A DNA stretch of 64,000 nucleotides from positions 1-64,000 of the forward strand of contig DASXTW010000160.1 in the NCBI GenBank assembly GCA_036505215.1. The letters are read 5' to 3'. Made by a program: the position numbers and the translations under genes. The notes beneath the pieces were generated by a model, which was not told the DNA's origin, ran no database searches, and was given only the letters and a program-made list of their open reading frames with translations. Source of the stretch: DASXTW01 sp036505215 (GTDB taxonomy: Bacteria > Actinomycetota > UBA4738). The stretch's first letter is position 1. Every line of letters begins with the position of its first letter. This document shows positions 31,869 through 40,506 of the stretch, one piece after another.

Positions 31869-32312
31869 ATGCCGATGACCCGTGAAGAGATCGACGAGTT
31901 CCTGGGCGCGCCACGCCTGTGCCACTTCGTCACCGTCGACGATCAGGGCCAGCCTCGAGTCCGGCCCCTCTGGTACCTGTGGCGGAACGGAGAGTTCCTC
32001 TTCACCACCCGCATGGAGGCTCGCCACACGGGCCGGGACCTGATGGCCAACCCTCGGGTCGCGGTGTCGGTCGCCTCTGAGGATCGCCCCTACCGTGCCG
32101 TGATCGCGCACGGCCGACCCGATCTGCTGGACAAGGACGAGGAGCTGCTACTGGCCATCTCGACACGTTACGGCGACCAGGAAGGCCGAAGGTGGACGGC
32201 CAGGGCCATGAACGAGCCGGATCGAGTCCTGCTCAGGATCATCCCCGAGGCCCTCCTGACCTGGGACTATCGCAGGGAGAGCACGGACTCGCCGAAGCGC
32301 ACCCAGCTGTAG
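31869..32312 (+). CDS. PPOX-class (F420/FMN-binding split-barrel) protein
   Basis: The 147-residue split-barrel protein has the strand pattern PRLCHFVTVDDQGQPRVRPL, WYLWRNGEFLFTTRMEARHT (phosphate-contact Thr/Arg) and GRDLMANPRVAVSVASEDRP. Actinobacterial members bind F420 or flavin and reduce or oxidise small substrates. The cofactor cannot be settled from sequence alone. The ribosome site is GAGAAGGAG. It is the second gene of a short plus-strand unit with the EthD-domain gene. Confidence 0.8.
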   Translation: MPMTREEIDEFLGAPRLCHFVTVDDQGQPRVRPLWYLWRNGEFLFTTRMEARHTGRDLMANPRVAVSVASEDRPYRAVIAHGRPDLLDKDEELLLAISTRYGDQEGRRWTARAMNEPDRVLLRIIPEALLTWDYRRESTDSPKRTQL

Positions 32313-32363
32313 CTCCCTAAAGCCCCTCCCTTGATTCCGGGGGATGGCAGACTGGATGGCCGC

Positions 32364-33401
32364 ATGTCCCACCGTGTTCTGTCACTGTTCGCCGCCTCGC
32401 TGCTCGTCACGATCGCCTGCGAATCGTCCCCCTCGGCGTTACGGACCACTCCCTCCGTTGCTGCGTCGGCGAAAACAGGATCTGAACCTGCAACGCCGGG
32501 GCGCGCCGAGCCCTTCTTCCAGGAGTTCGCCGTTCCCGCCGGCACCCATCCACACGATGTTGCTCCCGCGTCGGACGGCCGCGTCTGGTACACGGCACAG
32601 CGCTCGGGCGAGCTTGGCGTGCTCGACCCGGCGACGGGTCGGCGCCGACACGTGCCTCTCGGACGCGGATCCGCACCACATGGAGTGGTCGTCGGGCCCG
32701 ACGGGGCTCCCTGGATAACCGACGGCGGCCTCAATGCGATCGTGCGCGTCGATCCGGAGACCTTCGAGGTCTCTCGCTTCCCTCTGCCAAGACCGGAGAA
32801 CGCGAATCTCAACACGCCCACCTTCGACGGACGGGGCGTCCTGTGGTTTACCGGGCAGAGCGGCGTCTACGGCCGGCTGGATCCGAAGGCCGGACGAGTC
32901 GAGGTCTTCGACGCTCCTCGGGGCGTCGGCCCGTACGGGATCGCTGCCACGCCTGAGGGGACCGTGTGGCTCGCTTCGCTCGCGGGCAGCTACATCGCCC
33001 GCGTCGACTCCTCGGATGGCCGGCTCACCGTCGTGGACGCTCCGACCTCGGGGGGTGGCGCGCGCCGCATCTGGAGTGATTCGCGGGGCCGGTTGTGGGT
33101 CACCGAGTGGTTCGCGGGGGCGCTTGCGCGGTATGACCCCGAAGCGCAGTCCTGGCGAGAGTGGCGCCTCCCCGGCAGCGACCCACAGCCATACGCGGTC
33201 TACGTCGACCAGGACGACGTCGTGTGGGTCACGGACTTTGGGGCCAACGCGTTGGTCCGCTTCGACCCGCAGACCGAGCTGTTCCGGGTCTTCCCCTTCC
33301 CCACCTCCGGAGCCGACGTGCGACAGCTCCTCGGCCGGTCCGGAGAGGTGTGGGGTGCGGAATCCGGCACCGACAAGCTGGTCGTGTTGCTCACTCGATG
33401 A
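32364..33401 (+). CDS. Vgb-like beta-propeller lipoprotein
   Basis: The start is set at MSHRVLSLFAASLLVTIACE, a lipoprotein signal with Cys19 (VTIAC). The 345-residue product is a chain of about seven NHL/Vgb-type blades such as GRVWYTAQRSGELGVLDPAT, APWITDGGLNAIVRVDPETF, GVLWFTGQSGVYGRLDPKAG and GRLWVTEWFAGALARYDPEA. This is the fold of virginiamycin B lyase (streptogramin lyase) and many uncharacterised surface proteins. The fold is clear, but catalytic His/Glu residues of true Vgb cannot be confirmed, so lyase activity should not be assumed. It is convergent with the PIG-L gene. Confidence 0.75.
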   Translation: MSHRVLSLFAASLLVTIACESSPSALRTTPSVAASAKTGSEPATPGRAEPFFQEFAVPAGTHPHDVAPASDGRVWYTAQRSGELGVLDPATGRRRHVPLGRGSAPHGVVVGPDGAPWITDGGLNAIVRVDPETFEVSRFPLPRPENANLNTPTFDGRGVLWFTGQSGVYGRLDPKAGRVEVFDAPRGVGPYGIAATPEGTVWLASLAGSYIARVDSSDGRLTVVDAPTSGGGARRIWSDSRGRLWVTEWFAGALARYDPEAQSWREWRLPGSDPQPYAVYVDQDDVVWVTDFGANALVRFDPQTELFRVFPFPTSGADVRQLLGRSGEVWGAESGTDKLVVLLTR

Positions 33402-33433
33402 CCCGAGAGCCGAGAGCTTCCAGAGGGTGAGCC

Positions 33434-34237
33434 TCAGTCGCTCAGGCCCTCGAAGACACTGCCGGCGAGGCGCTCTGTAGGCTCGGTGACCGGCGGGAAC
33501 GCCTGGACGAACCACTCGTACCCCAGCACCGTCTCCTGGAGATCCTCCGGAATCTGGTCGACCTCCTCCCGCTGGGTACGGTGGGCATGGAGGGCGTCGA
33601 TCTTGGCCTTCATCACGCCCGTGCAGTCGACCCGATGGGTGATGGTCCGATCGGGGACCCCTCGAGGCATGAAGGGGCCTTCGGGATCGCCGACGTCTTC
33701 CCCCCTCGCTCGGAGGTTCTCCCAGAACCGATCGATCTCCGAGCTCGGGATGGCCACGTAGAGCAGGCGCTGGAACGCATCACCAGGAGGGCTCTGCCCA
33801 GCCTCCGGTTCCGCCCGAGCTTTGTGGAAGGCCTCGGTCGCGGCCGCTCCGATCGTGATGTGGTCATCGTGCTTGGTAATGCCCTCGGGCCCGAAGGTCA
33901 CCACCACCTGAGGGTGTGCCTCCTCGATGAGAGTGGCCACCTTGTCGACCAGCTCCTCTCGGGGAACGTCCTTGAGTCCGCCGTCCGGGTAGCGAAGGAA
34001 ATGCACCACGGCGTTCTCCGCCCCAGCCGCGCGGAGCGCCTCCCTCTCTTCGTTCTCGCGGACCTCGGCCAGGTTCTCCCGGGTGGCGAGCGAGGGGTCG
34101 CCGATGGCTCCCGCCTCACCGCTGGTGGCCACGATCACGGTGTACTCGACGTCGCCCTTGCCCATAGCGAGGGTGCCGGCGAGGCCGTAGGTGTCGTCGT
34201 CGGGATGGGCGAAGACGGCGGCCAGGCGGTAGGTCAC
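33434..34237 (-). CDS. PIG-L family (LmbE-like) zinc deacetylase
   Basis: The GTG start at 34237 overlaps the dapB stop (GTGA). The 267-residue enzyme opens with RLAAVFAHPDDDTYGLAGTL, whose AHPDD is the zinc/catalytic motif. It continues with VATSGEAGAIGDPSLATREN, FLRYPDGGLKDV and the second metal site GITKHDDHITIG. The family removes acetyl groups from N-acetylglucosaminyl substrates, for example MshB and Mca in mycothiol metabolism. Substrate is unknown here; a mycothiol role is possible in an actinobacterium, but none of mshA, mshC or mshD is in the window. Confidence 0.9.
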   Translation of the reverse strand: MTYRLAAVFAHPDDDTYGLAGTLAMGKGDVEYTVIVATSGEAGAIGDPSLATRENLAEVRENEEREALRAAGAENAVVHFLRYPDGGLKDVPREELVDKVATLIEEAHPQVVVTFGPEGITKHDDHITIGAAATEAFHKARAEPEAGQSPPGDAFQRLLYVAIPSSEIDRFWENLRARGEDVGDPEGPFMPRGVPDRTITHRVDCTGVMKAKIDALHAHRTQREEVDQIPEDLQETVLGYEWFVQAFPPVTEPTERLAGSVFEGLSD

Positions 34238-35046
34238 CTGTACGTGACTTCGGGAAGCTCGAGCAGGGGCTCGAGTCCCAAGGTGAGCCCCGGGCGGTCG
34301 ACCACCTTCTTGATCGCCAGGAGCACGCCCGGCATGAACGAAACCCGCTGGGACGAATCGTGCCGGAGCGTCAGGGTCTGGCCGAGCCCACCGAAGATGA
34401 CTTCTTGATGGGCAACCAGACCCGGGAGGCGGACCGAGTGGATCCGGATGCCTTCCACGTCGCCACCCCGCACTCCCTTGACGTTCTCCTCGCCGGGGCC
34501 TTCCCAGGACTCCTGTCGCGCCTTGGCCATCATCTCTGCCGTGGCCAGCGCCGTCCCCGAGGGTGCGTCTGCCTTGCCCTCGTGGTGCAGCTCGATGATC
34601 TCTGCTGCGGGGAAGAACCGCGCAGCCTGCTGGGCGAACCGCTGGAGCAGGACGGCCCCGATGGCGAAGTTCGGCGCCACGATCACGTTCGACTCGTTGC
34701 CCTCGTCCTCGAGCAGCCTGCGGATCTCGTCGAGCTCCTTCTCCCCGATCCCGGTGGTTCCGACGACGATGTGCATGGCGTGCTCGATGGCCCACCGGAT
34801 GTTTTCCATCACCACGTCCGGCCGGGTGAAGTCCACGGCCACCTCGGTCTCGGCCTGGAGCAGGGTGTCGAGCTCGTTGGAGATCCGGACGTCGACCTCC
34901 GGGTGCCCGATCATCCGCCCGAGATGCTCGCCTCCGAAGGACGGATTGATGCCGGCGACCAGGGCCAGATCCGGGTCTTCGGCCACGGCCTGGCAGACCA
35001 GCCGGCCCATGCGGCCGGCACAGCCGAGGACCCCGACCCGGATCAA
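34234..35046 (-). CDS. dapB: 4-hydroxy-tetrahydrodipicolinate reductase
   Basis: A 270-residue NAD(P)H-dependent reductase and the second step of the diaminopimelate branch. It has the N-terminal Rossmann motif VGVLGCAGRMGRLVCQAVAE, GTTGIGEKELDEIRRLL, catalytic region IIELHHEGKADAPSGTAL (His-His and Lys), and the C-terminal sheet. It overlaps the M16 peptidase gene upstream (ATGA) and the PIG-L gene downstream (GTGA). This places it in the pnp-pepR-dapB cluster that is conserved in actinobacteria, with dapA separated by the plus-strand island. Confidence 0.98.
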   Translation of the reverse strand: MIRVGVLGCAGRMGRLVCQAVAEDPDLALVAGINPSFGGEHLGRMIGHPEVDVRISNELDTLLQAETEVAVDFTRPDVVMENIRWAIEHAMHIVVGTTGIGEKELDEIRRLLEDEGNESNVIVAPNFAIGAVLLQRFAQQAARFFPAAEIIELHHEGKADAPSGTALATAEMMAKARQESWEGPGEENVKGVRGGDVEGIRIHSVRLPGLVAHQEVIFGGLGQTLTLRHDSSQRVSFMPGVLLAIKKVVDRPGLTLGLEPLLELPEVTYR

Positions 35047-36392
35047 GAGCGGCCTTCCGTGTGCGCCGCCAGGGCGACCGGCGCCTCCGTCACCGCCTCG
35101 CCCATCGCATCGTCGAAGGCATTCGCCTCGAACGGCCCGACCACGGCCAGAGCCATCGGCCTGGAGAGGACCTCGCGAGAGACCGCGACGGCGTCCTCCT
35201 TGGTCACCGCGTCCGTGCGCTCCAGGACCTCGTCGACCGAGAGGATCTCTCCGTGGCTGATCTCCGAGCGCCCGATCCGGGACATTCGGCCGCTGGTGTC
35301 CTCCAACGACAGGACCAGCGAACCCTTGAGGTGACCCTTGGCTCGCTCCAGCTCGGGGTCGGTCAGTCCTCCTTCGGCGATGTTCCGGAGCTCCCGATTG
35401 ACGATCGAGAGCACCTCGTGGGCCTTCGAGGGTGTGGTCCCCGCATACACGGAGAACAGCCCGGTCTCGGCGAACATCGAGTGATAGCTATACACCGAGT
35501 ACGCCAGACCGCGCTTCTCCCGGATCTCCTGGAACAACCGGGAGGACATCCCGCCCCCCAGCACGGAGTTCACCACGCCGAACGGGAACCGGCGAGGATC
35601 CTTCCTGGAGTAGCCGCTGGTTCCGATGGCGATGTGAGCCTGCTCGGTCGGGCGGTTCCGCACCACCGTTGCCGCCGTCACCGGGGGCACGTCGCCTCCG
35701 GCCCGAACCCGCGGTGAGATGTCCGTGGAGACCATCGGACCGGTGTCCATCTGCTCCTCCACCAGCCGACACACGTCCTCGTGGCGAAGGTTGCCGGCCG
35801 CCGCGATGACGAAGTGGCGCGGCTCGTAGAGGCGGTTGTAGAAGCGCTTGATCTGGTCTCGAGACACGCCTGCCACCGTCTCCCTGGTGCCGAGGACCGG
35901 CCGCCCCAGCGGGTGGCCCTGCCACAGGGTCTCGGCGAACAGATCGTGGATCAGATCGCCGGGATCGTCGTCTCGCATGTTGATCTCTTCCAGGATCACC
36001 ATGCGCTCTGCCTCGAAGTCCTTCCGCGCGAGTACCGAGTTCTGGAGCATGTCGCTCATGTACTCGACGGCCATCGGGAGGTCCTGGTCCCGGACACGGC
36101 AGTAGTAGCACGTGTACTCCTTGGCGGTGAAGGCGTTGAGGTCCCCGCCGACGGCGTCGAACGCCTCGGCGATGTCGGTGGCCGTCCTCCTCTTCGTCCC
36201 CTTGAACAGAAGGTGCTCGAGGAAGTGCGAAGCCCCAGCGATGGACGGCCGCTCGTCGCGGGATCCGACGTCCACCCACACGCCCAGGGCAACCGAGCGC
36301 ATGCCAGGCATGTCCTCGGTGACCACCCGGAGGCCCGAGGCGTACTCACTCCGGGATAGCTCGATGGCGCGAGGGCGCGTCCGGGGACTCAA
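35043..36392 (-). CDS. M16 family zinc metallopeptidase
   Basis: A 449-residue pitrilysin-type peptidase. The inverted zinc motif is HFLEHLLFKGT (HxxEH), with the distal Glu in the following helix (AVGGDLNAFTAKEYTCYYCR). The second M16 half is present too (EIREKRGLAYSVYSYHSMFA, the conserved Arg-Tyr region). The start is a TTG overlapping the pnp stop (TTGA). Such genes sit downstream of pnp in many Gram-positives and are annotated as processing peptidases; the natural substrate is not known. Confidence 0.93.
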   Translation of the reverse strand: MSPRTRPRAIELSRSEYASGLRVVTEDMPGMRSVALGVWVDVGSRDERPSIAGASHFLEHLLFKGTKRRTATDIAEAFDAVGGDLNAFTAKEYTCYYCRVRDQDLPMAVEYMSDMLQNSVLARKDFEAERMVILEEINMRDDDPGDLIHDLFAETLWQGHPLGRPVLGTRETVAGVSRDQIKRFYNRLYEPRHFVIAAAGNLRHEDVCRLVEEQMDTGPMVSTDISPRVRAGGDVPPVTAATVVRNRPTEQAHIAIGTSGYSRKDPRRFPFGVVNSVLGGGMSSRLFQEIREKRGLAYSVYSYHSMFAETGLFSVYAGTTPSKAHEVLSIVNRELRNIAEGGLTDPELERAKGHLKGSLVLSLEDTSGRMSRIGRSEISHGEILSVDEVLERTDAVTKEDAVAVSREVLSRPMALAVVGPFEANAFDDAMGEAVTEAPVALAAHTEGRS

Positions 36393-38713
36393 CTGTCGCG
36401 CCGGTCCCCGCGCCGCTCTCCCCGATCGCCGCGGTCTCGATCCCGCCGGGGCCTGAAGCCGCGGCCGCGATCGCGTGCCTCGCCCTCAGGGCGGGGCCTC
36501 CGCTCGCCCCGGGGCGCGCCGTCGCTCTCCTCCCGCGGCCATCCTCCCTCCGGGGGATCCCAACCCTCGCCCACCGGCTTCAGGCTCACCTTCGTCCTGC
36601 CCATGTTGTCCGTCTCGACGGAGTCGATCTCCACGAGCAGGTGATCGCCCACGTTGACGGCCTCTTCCACACTCGACAAGCGTTTTCCTCGACCGAGCTT
36701 CGAGATGTGAACCATTCCGTCCCGGCCGGGAAGGATGTTCACGAAGGCGCCGAACGTGGTGGTCTTGACCACCGTGCCCTCGTACCGCTCGCCGACCTGC
36801 GGCATCCGCGGATTCACGATCGCCTCGATCATCTCGACCGCCTTCTCCGCACCCTCGCCTTCCCGGGAGCCGATGAACACGCGGCCGTCGTCCTCGATGT
36901 CGATGTCGGCGCCCGTGACGGCGATGATCTCGTTGATCCGCTTGCCCTTCGGCCCGATGACCTCGCCGATCTTGTCCACCGGGATCTGCTTCATGATCAC
37001 CCGGGGAGCTTTCAGCGAGAGCTCATGTCGCGGCTCGGAGAGGGTCCGGAGCATCGTGTCCAGGATGAACAGCCGGGCTTCCCTGGCCTGCTTGAGGGCC
37101 CCGCTGAGGACTTCAGCCGGCAGGCCCGTCACCTTCGTGTCGAGCTGCAGGGCAGTGACGAAGTCCCTGGTACCGGCGACTTTGAAGTCCATGTCGCCCA
37201 GGGCATCTTCCGCTCCGAGAATGTCGGTCAGCGTGACGAAATCGCCGTCCTCGGCGATCAGGCCCATGGCGATCCCGGCCACCGGCGCCTTGATAGGAAC
37301 GCCGGCGTCCATCAGGGAAAGTGTGGAAGCGCACACGCTGGCCATGGATGTCGACCCGTTGGACTCGAGCACGTCCGAGACCAGCCGCAGCGTGTACGGG
37401 AACTCGTCCTCGTCCGGAACGACCGGGACGAGGGCCCGCTCCGCCAGCGCCCCGTGGCCGATCTCCCTGCGCCTGGGGCTACCGATCCGGCCCACCTCCC
37501 CCGTGGAGAACGGAGGGAAGTTGTAGTGGTGGATGTAGCGCTTGGTGTCCTCGGGATCCAGGGTGTCGATCATCTGGGTCATCCGCAGCATCCCGAGCGT
37601 CGCCACGTTGAGGACCTGCGTCTCCCCTCGCTGGAACAGCCCCGAGCCATGCGCCCGAGGGATCAGTCCGACCTCACAGGAGAGCCGCCGGATTTCGTCG
37701 GTCTTGCGCCCGTCCAGGCGGATACCTTCGGAGACGATCCGCCTGCGCATGCTCTTCTTCTGGAGATCCTTGTAGGCCGGCGAGATTTGTGAGGCGCGTG
37801 CAGCGAACTCCTCCTCGCCCCACCGGTCCAAGAGGTGGGCCTTGAGCTCCTCCTTGAGCGCGTCCAGCCTGGCCTCCCGCTCCTGCTTCGCCGTGACCAG
37901 CGCTTCGGGCAGGCGTGGTTCGGCGAACTCCTCGATGGCCCGGAACACCTCGTCGGAGTACACGGGGGTGGGGACGAACTCGGCAGGCTTGGTCCCCGCC
38001 TCCTCGATGATCTGTCGCTGGAAGTCGATCAGTTCGGCAATGTGGCGCTTGGCGACTTCCAGTCCCTCTGCCACGACGTCCTCCGTGGGGCTGGTCTCGC
38101 CGTCCTGGATGCGGCTCCAGGCGCCCTCGGGCGCCTCGCCCTCGACCATCAGGATGTCGATCGAACCCTGGTCGTTCTGGCGTCCGGCGACCACGACGTC
38201 GAAGGTGGCCAGGTCGAGCTCCTGATAGGTGGGATTGACCTTCCACTGGCTCCCGATGAGCCCGAGTCGAACGGCCGCTACCGGGCCGTCGAAGGGCAGG
38301 CCGGCCAGGCACACGGCCAGGCTCGCCGCGTTGATGCCCGGGATGTCGTAGGCGTTGGCCAGGTCGGCCGACAGAACGGTGATGACCACCTGCACCTCGT
38401 CCCGGTACCCCTCCTTGAACGTGGGCCGGAGGGGGCGGTCGGTGAGGCGGGCGGTGAGGATGGCCGTCTCGGACGGGCGGCCCTCCCTGCGGAAGAATCC
38501 GCCGGGAATCTTCCCGGCCGCGTACATGCGCTCCTCCACGTCGACCGTGAGGGGGAAGAAGTCGATCCCCTCCCGAGGAGCGGCTGTCGTGCACGTGGCC
38601 AGCACCTGGGTCTCCCCCAGGGTCACCACGCACGAGCCATGGGCTTGCTTGGCGAGCTTGCCGGTTTCGATGGCGAAATCGGACCCGCCGATGGTCCTGC
38701 TTCTCTTGATCAC
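36389..38713 (-). CDS. pnp: polyribonucleotide nucleotidyltransferase (PNPase)
   Basis: The start is a GTG at 38713 (IKRSRTIGGSDFAIETGKLA) with AAGGAGG. The 774-residue phosphorolytic 3'-5' exoribonuclease has two RNase PH domains (GGFFRREGRPSETAILTARL; RGETQVLNVATLGMLRMTQM), an all-alpha domain between them, then KH (IDKIGEVIGPKGKRINEIIA) and S1 (GTVVKTTTFGAFVNILPGRD). The end is an Arg/Gly/Asp-rich tail (GRGFRPRRDRDRGDRGERRG) that may bind RNA or degradosome partners. It lies downstream of rpsO with a 340-base gap containing a palindromic repeat. Confidence 0.98.
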   Translation of the reverse strand: MIKRSRTIGGSDFAIETGKLAKQAHGSCVVTLGETQVLATCTTAAPREGIDFFPLTVDVEERMYAAGKIPGGFFRREGRPSETAILTARLTDRPLRPTFKEGYRDEVQVVITVLSADLANAYDIPGINAASLAVCLAGLPFDGPVAAVRLGLIGSQWKVNPTYQELDLATFDVVVAGRQNDQGSIDILMVEGEAPEGAWSRIQDGETSPTEDVVAEGLEVAKRHIAELIDFQRQIIEEAGTKPAEFVPTPVYSDEVFRAIEEFAEPRLPEALVTAKQEREARLDALKEELKAHLLDRWGEEEFAARASQISPAYKDLQKKSMRRRIVSEGIRLDGRKTDEIRRLSCEVGLIPRAHGSGLFQRGETQVLNVATLGMLRMTQMIDTLDPEDTKRYIHHYNFPPFSTGEVGRIGSPRRREIGHGALAERALVPVVPDEDEFPYTLRLVSDVLESNGSTSMASVCASTLSLMDAGVPIKAPVAGIAMGLIAEDGDFVTLTDILGAEDALGDMDFKVAGTRDFVTALQLDTKVTGLPAEVLSGALKQAREARLFILDTMLRTLSEPRHELSLKAPRVIMKQIPVDKIGEVIGPKGKRINEIIAVTGADIDIEDDGRVFIGSREGEGAEKAVEMIEAIVNPRMPQVGERYEGTVVKTTTFGAFVNILPGRDGMVHISKLGRGKRLSSVEEAVNVGDHLLVEIDSVETDNMGRTKVSLKPVGEGWDPPEGGWPREESDGAPRGERRPRPEGEARDRGRGFRPRRDRDRGDRGERRGDRRDS

Positions 38714-39055
38714 TGGCGTTCCTCCTTGAACGCCGGCGCGAGGTGCGCCGGATAGTCTCAAGGAGCCTTCGTGCGGGGGCCCGCGGCCAGTTGTCAGTGG
38801 TGGGCCTCGGTCCATCTTCCTCGATGACCCTCGCCTTCGGCGAGTCTCATCGACCAGGGCGCCTGAAGCAGCTCATCCGCTCCGCTTCGCTCCGCGGGCT
38901 GCTTCCCCCCTGGACCCCCGATGGTTCCGGGGTCCGCGACTGATAACTGACCACCCTTGACGATCGGCTCCTGCGGTGGTCCTACGAAGTTCCTGTCCTG
39001 TTCCTTCCTCCCCTCTCTGCGAGAGAGGGCGGCTCTCGCCGCCCCCCTTGTGTCT
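38714..39055. other. rpsO-pnp intergenic region, 342 bases
   Basis: No gene is visible. It holds palindromic repeat B (38854-38913) and a short perfect hairpin GGGCGGC, loop TCTC, GCCGCCC at 39027-39044 just after the rpsO stop, which may slow or stop transcription or protect the rpsO 3' end. No T run follows the hairpin on the minus strand. Confidence 0.6.
38854..38913. repeat. 60-bp palindromic repeat, copy B
   Basis: CCAGGG...GAAGCAGC pairs with GCTGCTTC...CCCTGG around a CCGC/GCGG inner stem. It matches copy A at 30748-30807 in length and plan, and its arm changes are paired (GAAGCAGC/GCTGCTTC here versus GCAGCAGCC/GGCTGCTGC there). It lies between rpsO and pnp. Confidence 0.75.
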
Positions 39056-39325
39056 CTAGCGCCTCAGCCCCAGGCGCGCGATCAGCGCCCGGTACCTCTC
39101 GACATCCTCTCGCCTGAGGTAATCGAGCAACCGGCGCCGTTTCCCCACCATCTGAAGGAGCCCACGCCTGGAGTGATGGTCCGATCGGTGGGTCTTCAGG
39201 TGCTCGGTGAGGTCTTCGATGCGCCTGCTCAACAGCGCGATCTGGACTTCGGGCGAGCCGGTATCGGTCTGGCCCCGCCTGTAGTCGCTGATCAGCGTGG
39301 ATTTCTGCTCTTTGAGGAGTGCCAT
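39056..39325 (-). CDS. rpsO: 30S ribosomal protein S15
   Basis: An 89-residue S15 of normal length with the family core IALLSRRIEDLTEHLKTHRS then DHHSRRGLLQMVGKRRRLLD. It binds 16S rRNA helices 20-22 early in 30S assembly. Adjacent rpsO-pnp is the usual bacterial order. No clear Shine-Dalgarno precedes the ATG (the upstream bases read TTGCTTTCGTTCA). That is unusual for a ribosomal protein and would fit S15 autoregulation or a leaderless message, though neither is shown. Confidence 0.98.
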   Translation of the reverse strand: MALLKEQKSTLISDYRRGQTDTGSPEVQIALLSRRIEDLTEHLKTHRSDHHSRRGLLQMVGKRRRLLDYLRREDVERYRALIARLGLRR

Positions 39326-39364
39326 TGAACGAAAGCAAGGTTACCACACGGTCCCACCCGGACT

Positions 39365-40468
39365 TCAGGTAGTTCCCCTGAGCACGGGGTGGCCGGAGAC
39401 CTCGATGAACGCGGGGATCAGACGGCCCTTGAACGTGGCCTTGGGCGACACGGTGACCTCGGCCACGGCCGTCGTCGCCCCTGCGGTCGAGTGCCGCGGC
39501 CACACGAAGTTGCCCAGGCTGTAGAAGATCGGGCGGCCCTTGTACACGCCCATCGGCTGGAGGCGGTGGGAATGGCCTCCGAAGATGGCGTCGGCTCCGG
39601 CGTCGATCAGGCGATGGGCCAGTTGGACATCGCCCGCGCGAGGCCGCGTATCCAGCTCCACTCCCCAGTGGATGGCGACGACGACGATGTCGGCTTTCTT
39701 GCTCGCGGCTCGCACCGCCGCGACCATGGCGTCCTCGTCGTGCCCAGCAGCGGTCCCCGGCTTGTCCGGCCCCGCCACCGCGGTCGGCCAGGGATCAACG
39801 ACCTTGTCGAACCCGACCACCGCGATCTTCCAGCCCTCCACGTCGAACAGAGCGGGCGACAGGGCCTCCTTATCGTCTCTGCCCGCCCCCACGGGTGCGA
39901 TGCGATTCTTGAGCAGGTTCTTCCGGCCGTCCACGACCGCCGCAGGCCCGTAGTCGTACCCGTGGTTGTTGCCGAGGTTGGCCACCTCCACCCCGGCCTT
40001 GCGCATCGAGGGCAGCGCAGCAGGGTCGCACCTGAAGTTGAACTCCTTCGGAACCGGCCGTCCCAGGTTCGAGATTGCGCACTCCAGGTTGATGACCGTG
40101 AGGTCGTCCCGCTTGAACAGCCCGCTCAGCCCCGACCAGGCCCACGCGTAGCCGTGGACCCTGAAGTTCGGGATGTAGCTCGGATCAACGTTGACGTCAC
40201 CGGTGCCGTGGATGACGAGCTTGCCGCGGGCCGCCGGCGAGCGCTCGGTCATCGGCGGCGAGGTCGATTCCGAAACTGACGGAGAGGTGGAGGCCGGCGC
40301 GGAGACCTCAGCCGGAAGAGGAGAGCCGCGCTGGGCAAGCGGGGACGTTCCTCGGTCGGTGAACAAGCGGACCGAGACCCCCGTCGCGATCAGCAGCACC
40401 ACCCCGAGGGGCAGGAGCAAACGGGCCGAAGAGCGGGACGGCCTGCGATGCATTCCCCGGTGTGGCAT
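39365..40468 (-). CDS. CapA-family metallophosphatase-like protein
   Basis: The 367-residue protein has an N-terminal anchor (SARLLLPLGVVLLIATGVSV), a Ser/Thr/Pro-rich stalk to about residue 80, and a CapA (PGA_cap) domain: GTGDVNVDP, LTVINLECAISNLG, VANLGNNHGYDYG, VVAIHWGVELDTRP and FGGHSHRLQPMGVYKGRPIF. These are the metal-binding motifs of calcineurin-like enzymes. In Bacillus CapA takes part in polyglutamate capsule synthesis; no capBC genes are here, so the role is open. It sits between ribF and rpsO. Confidence 0.85.
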   Translation of the reverse strand: MPHRGMHRRPSRSSARLLLPLGVVLLIATGVSVRLFTDRGTSPLAQRGSPLPAEVSAPASTSPSVSESTSPPMTERSPAARGKLVIHGTGDVNVDPSYIPNFRVHGYAWAWSGLSGLFKRDDLTVINLECAISNLGRPVPKEFNFRCDPAALPSMRKAGVEVANLGNNHGYDYGPAAVVDGRKNLLKNRIAPVGAGRDDKEALSPALFDVEGWKIAVVGFDKVVDPWPTAVAGPDKPGTAAGHDEDAMVAAVRAASKKADIVVVAIHWGVELDTRPRAGDVQLAHRLIDAGADAIFGGHSHRLQPMGVYKGRPIFYSLGNFVWPRHSTAGATTAVAEVTVSPKATFKGRLIPAFIEVSGHPVLRGTT

Positions 40469-40506
40469 TGCCTTCGTCGAACTCCTCAGCTCACGGGGGA
40501 GGCCGC

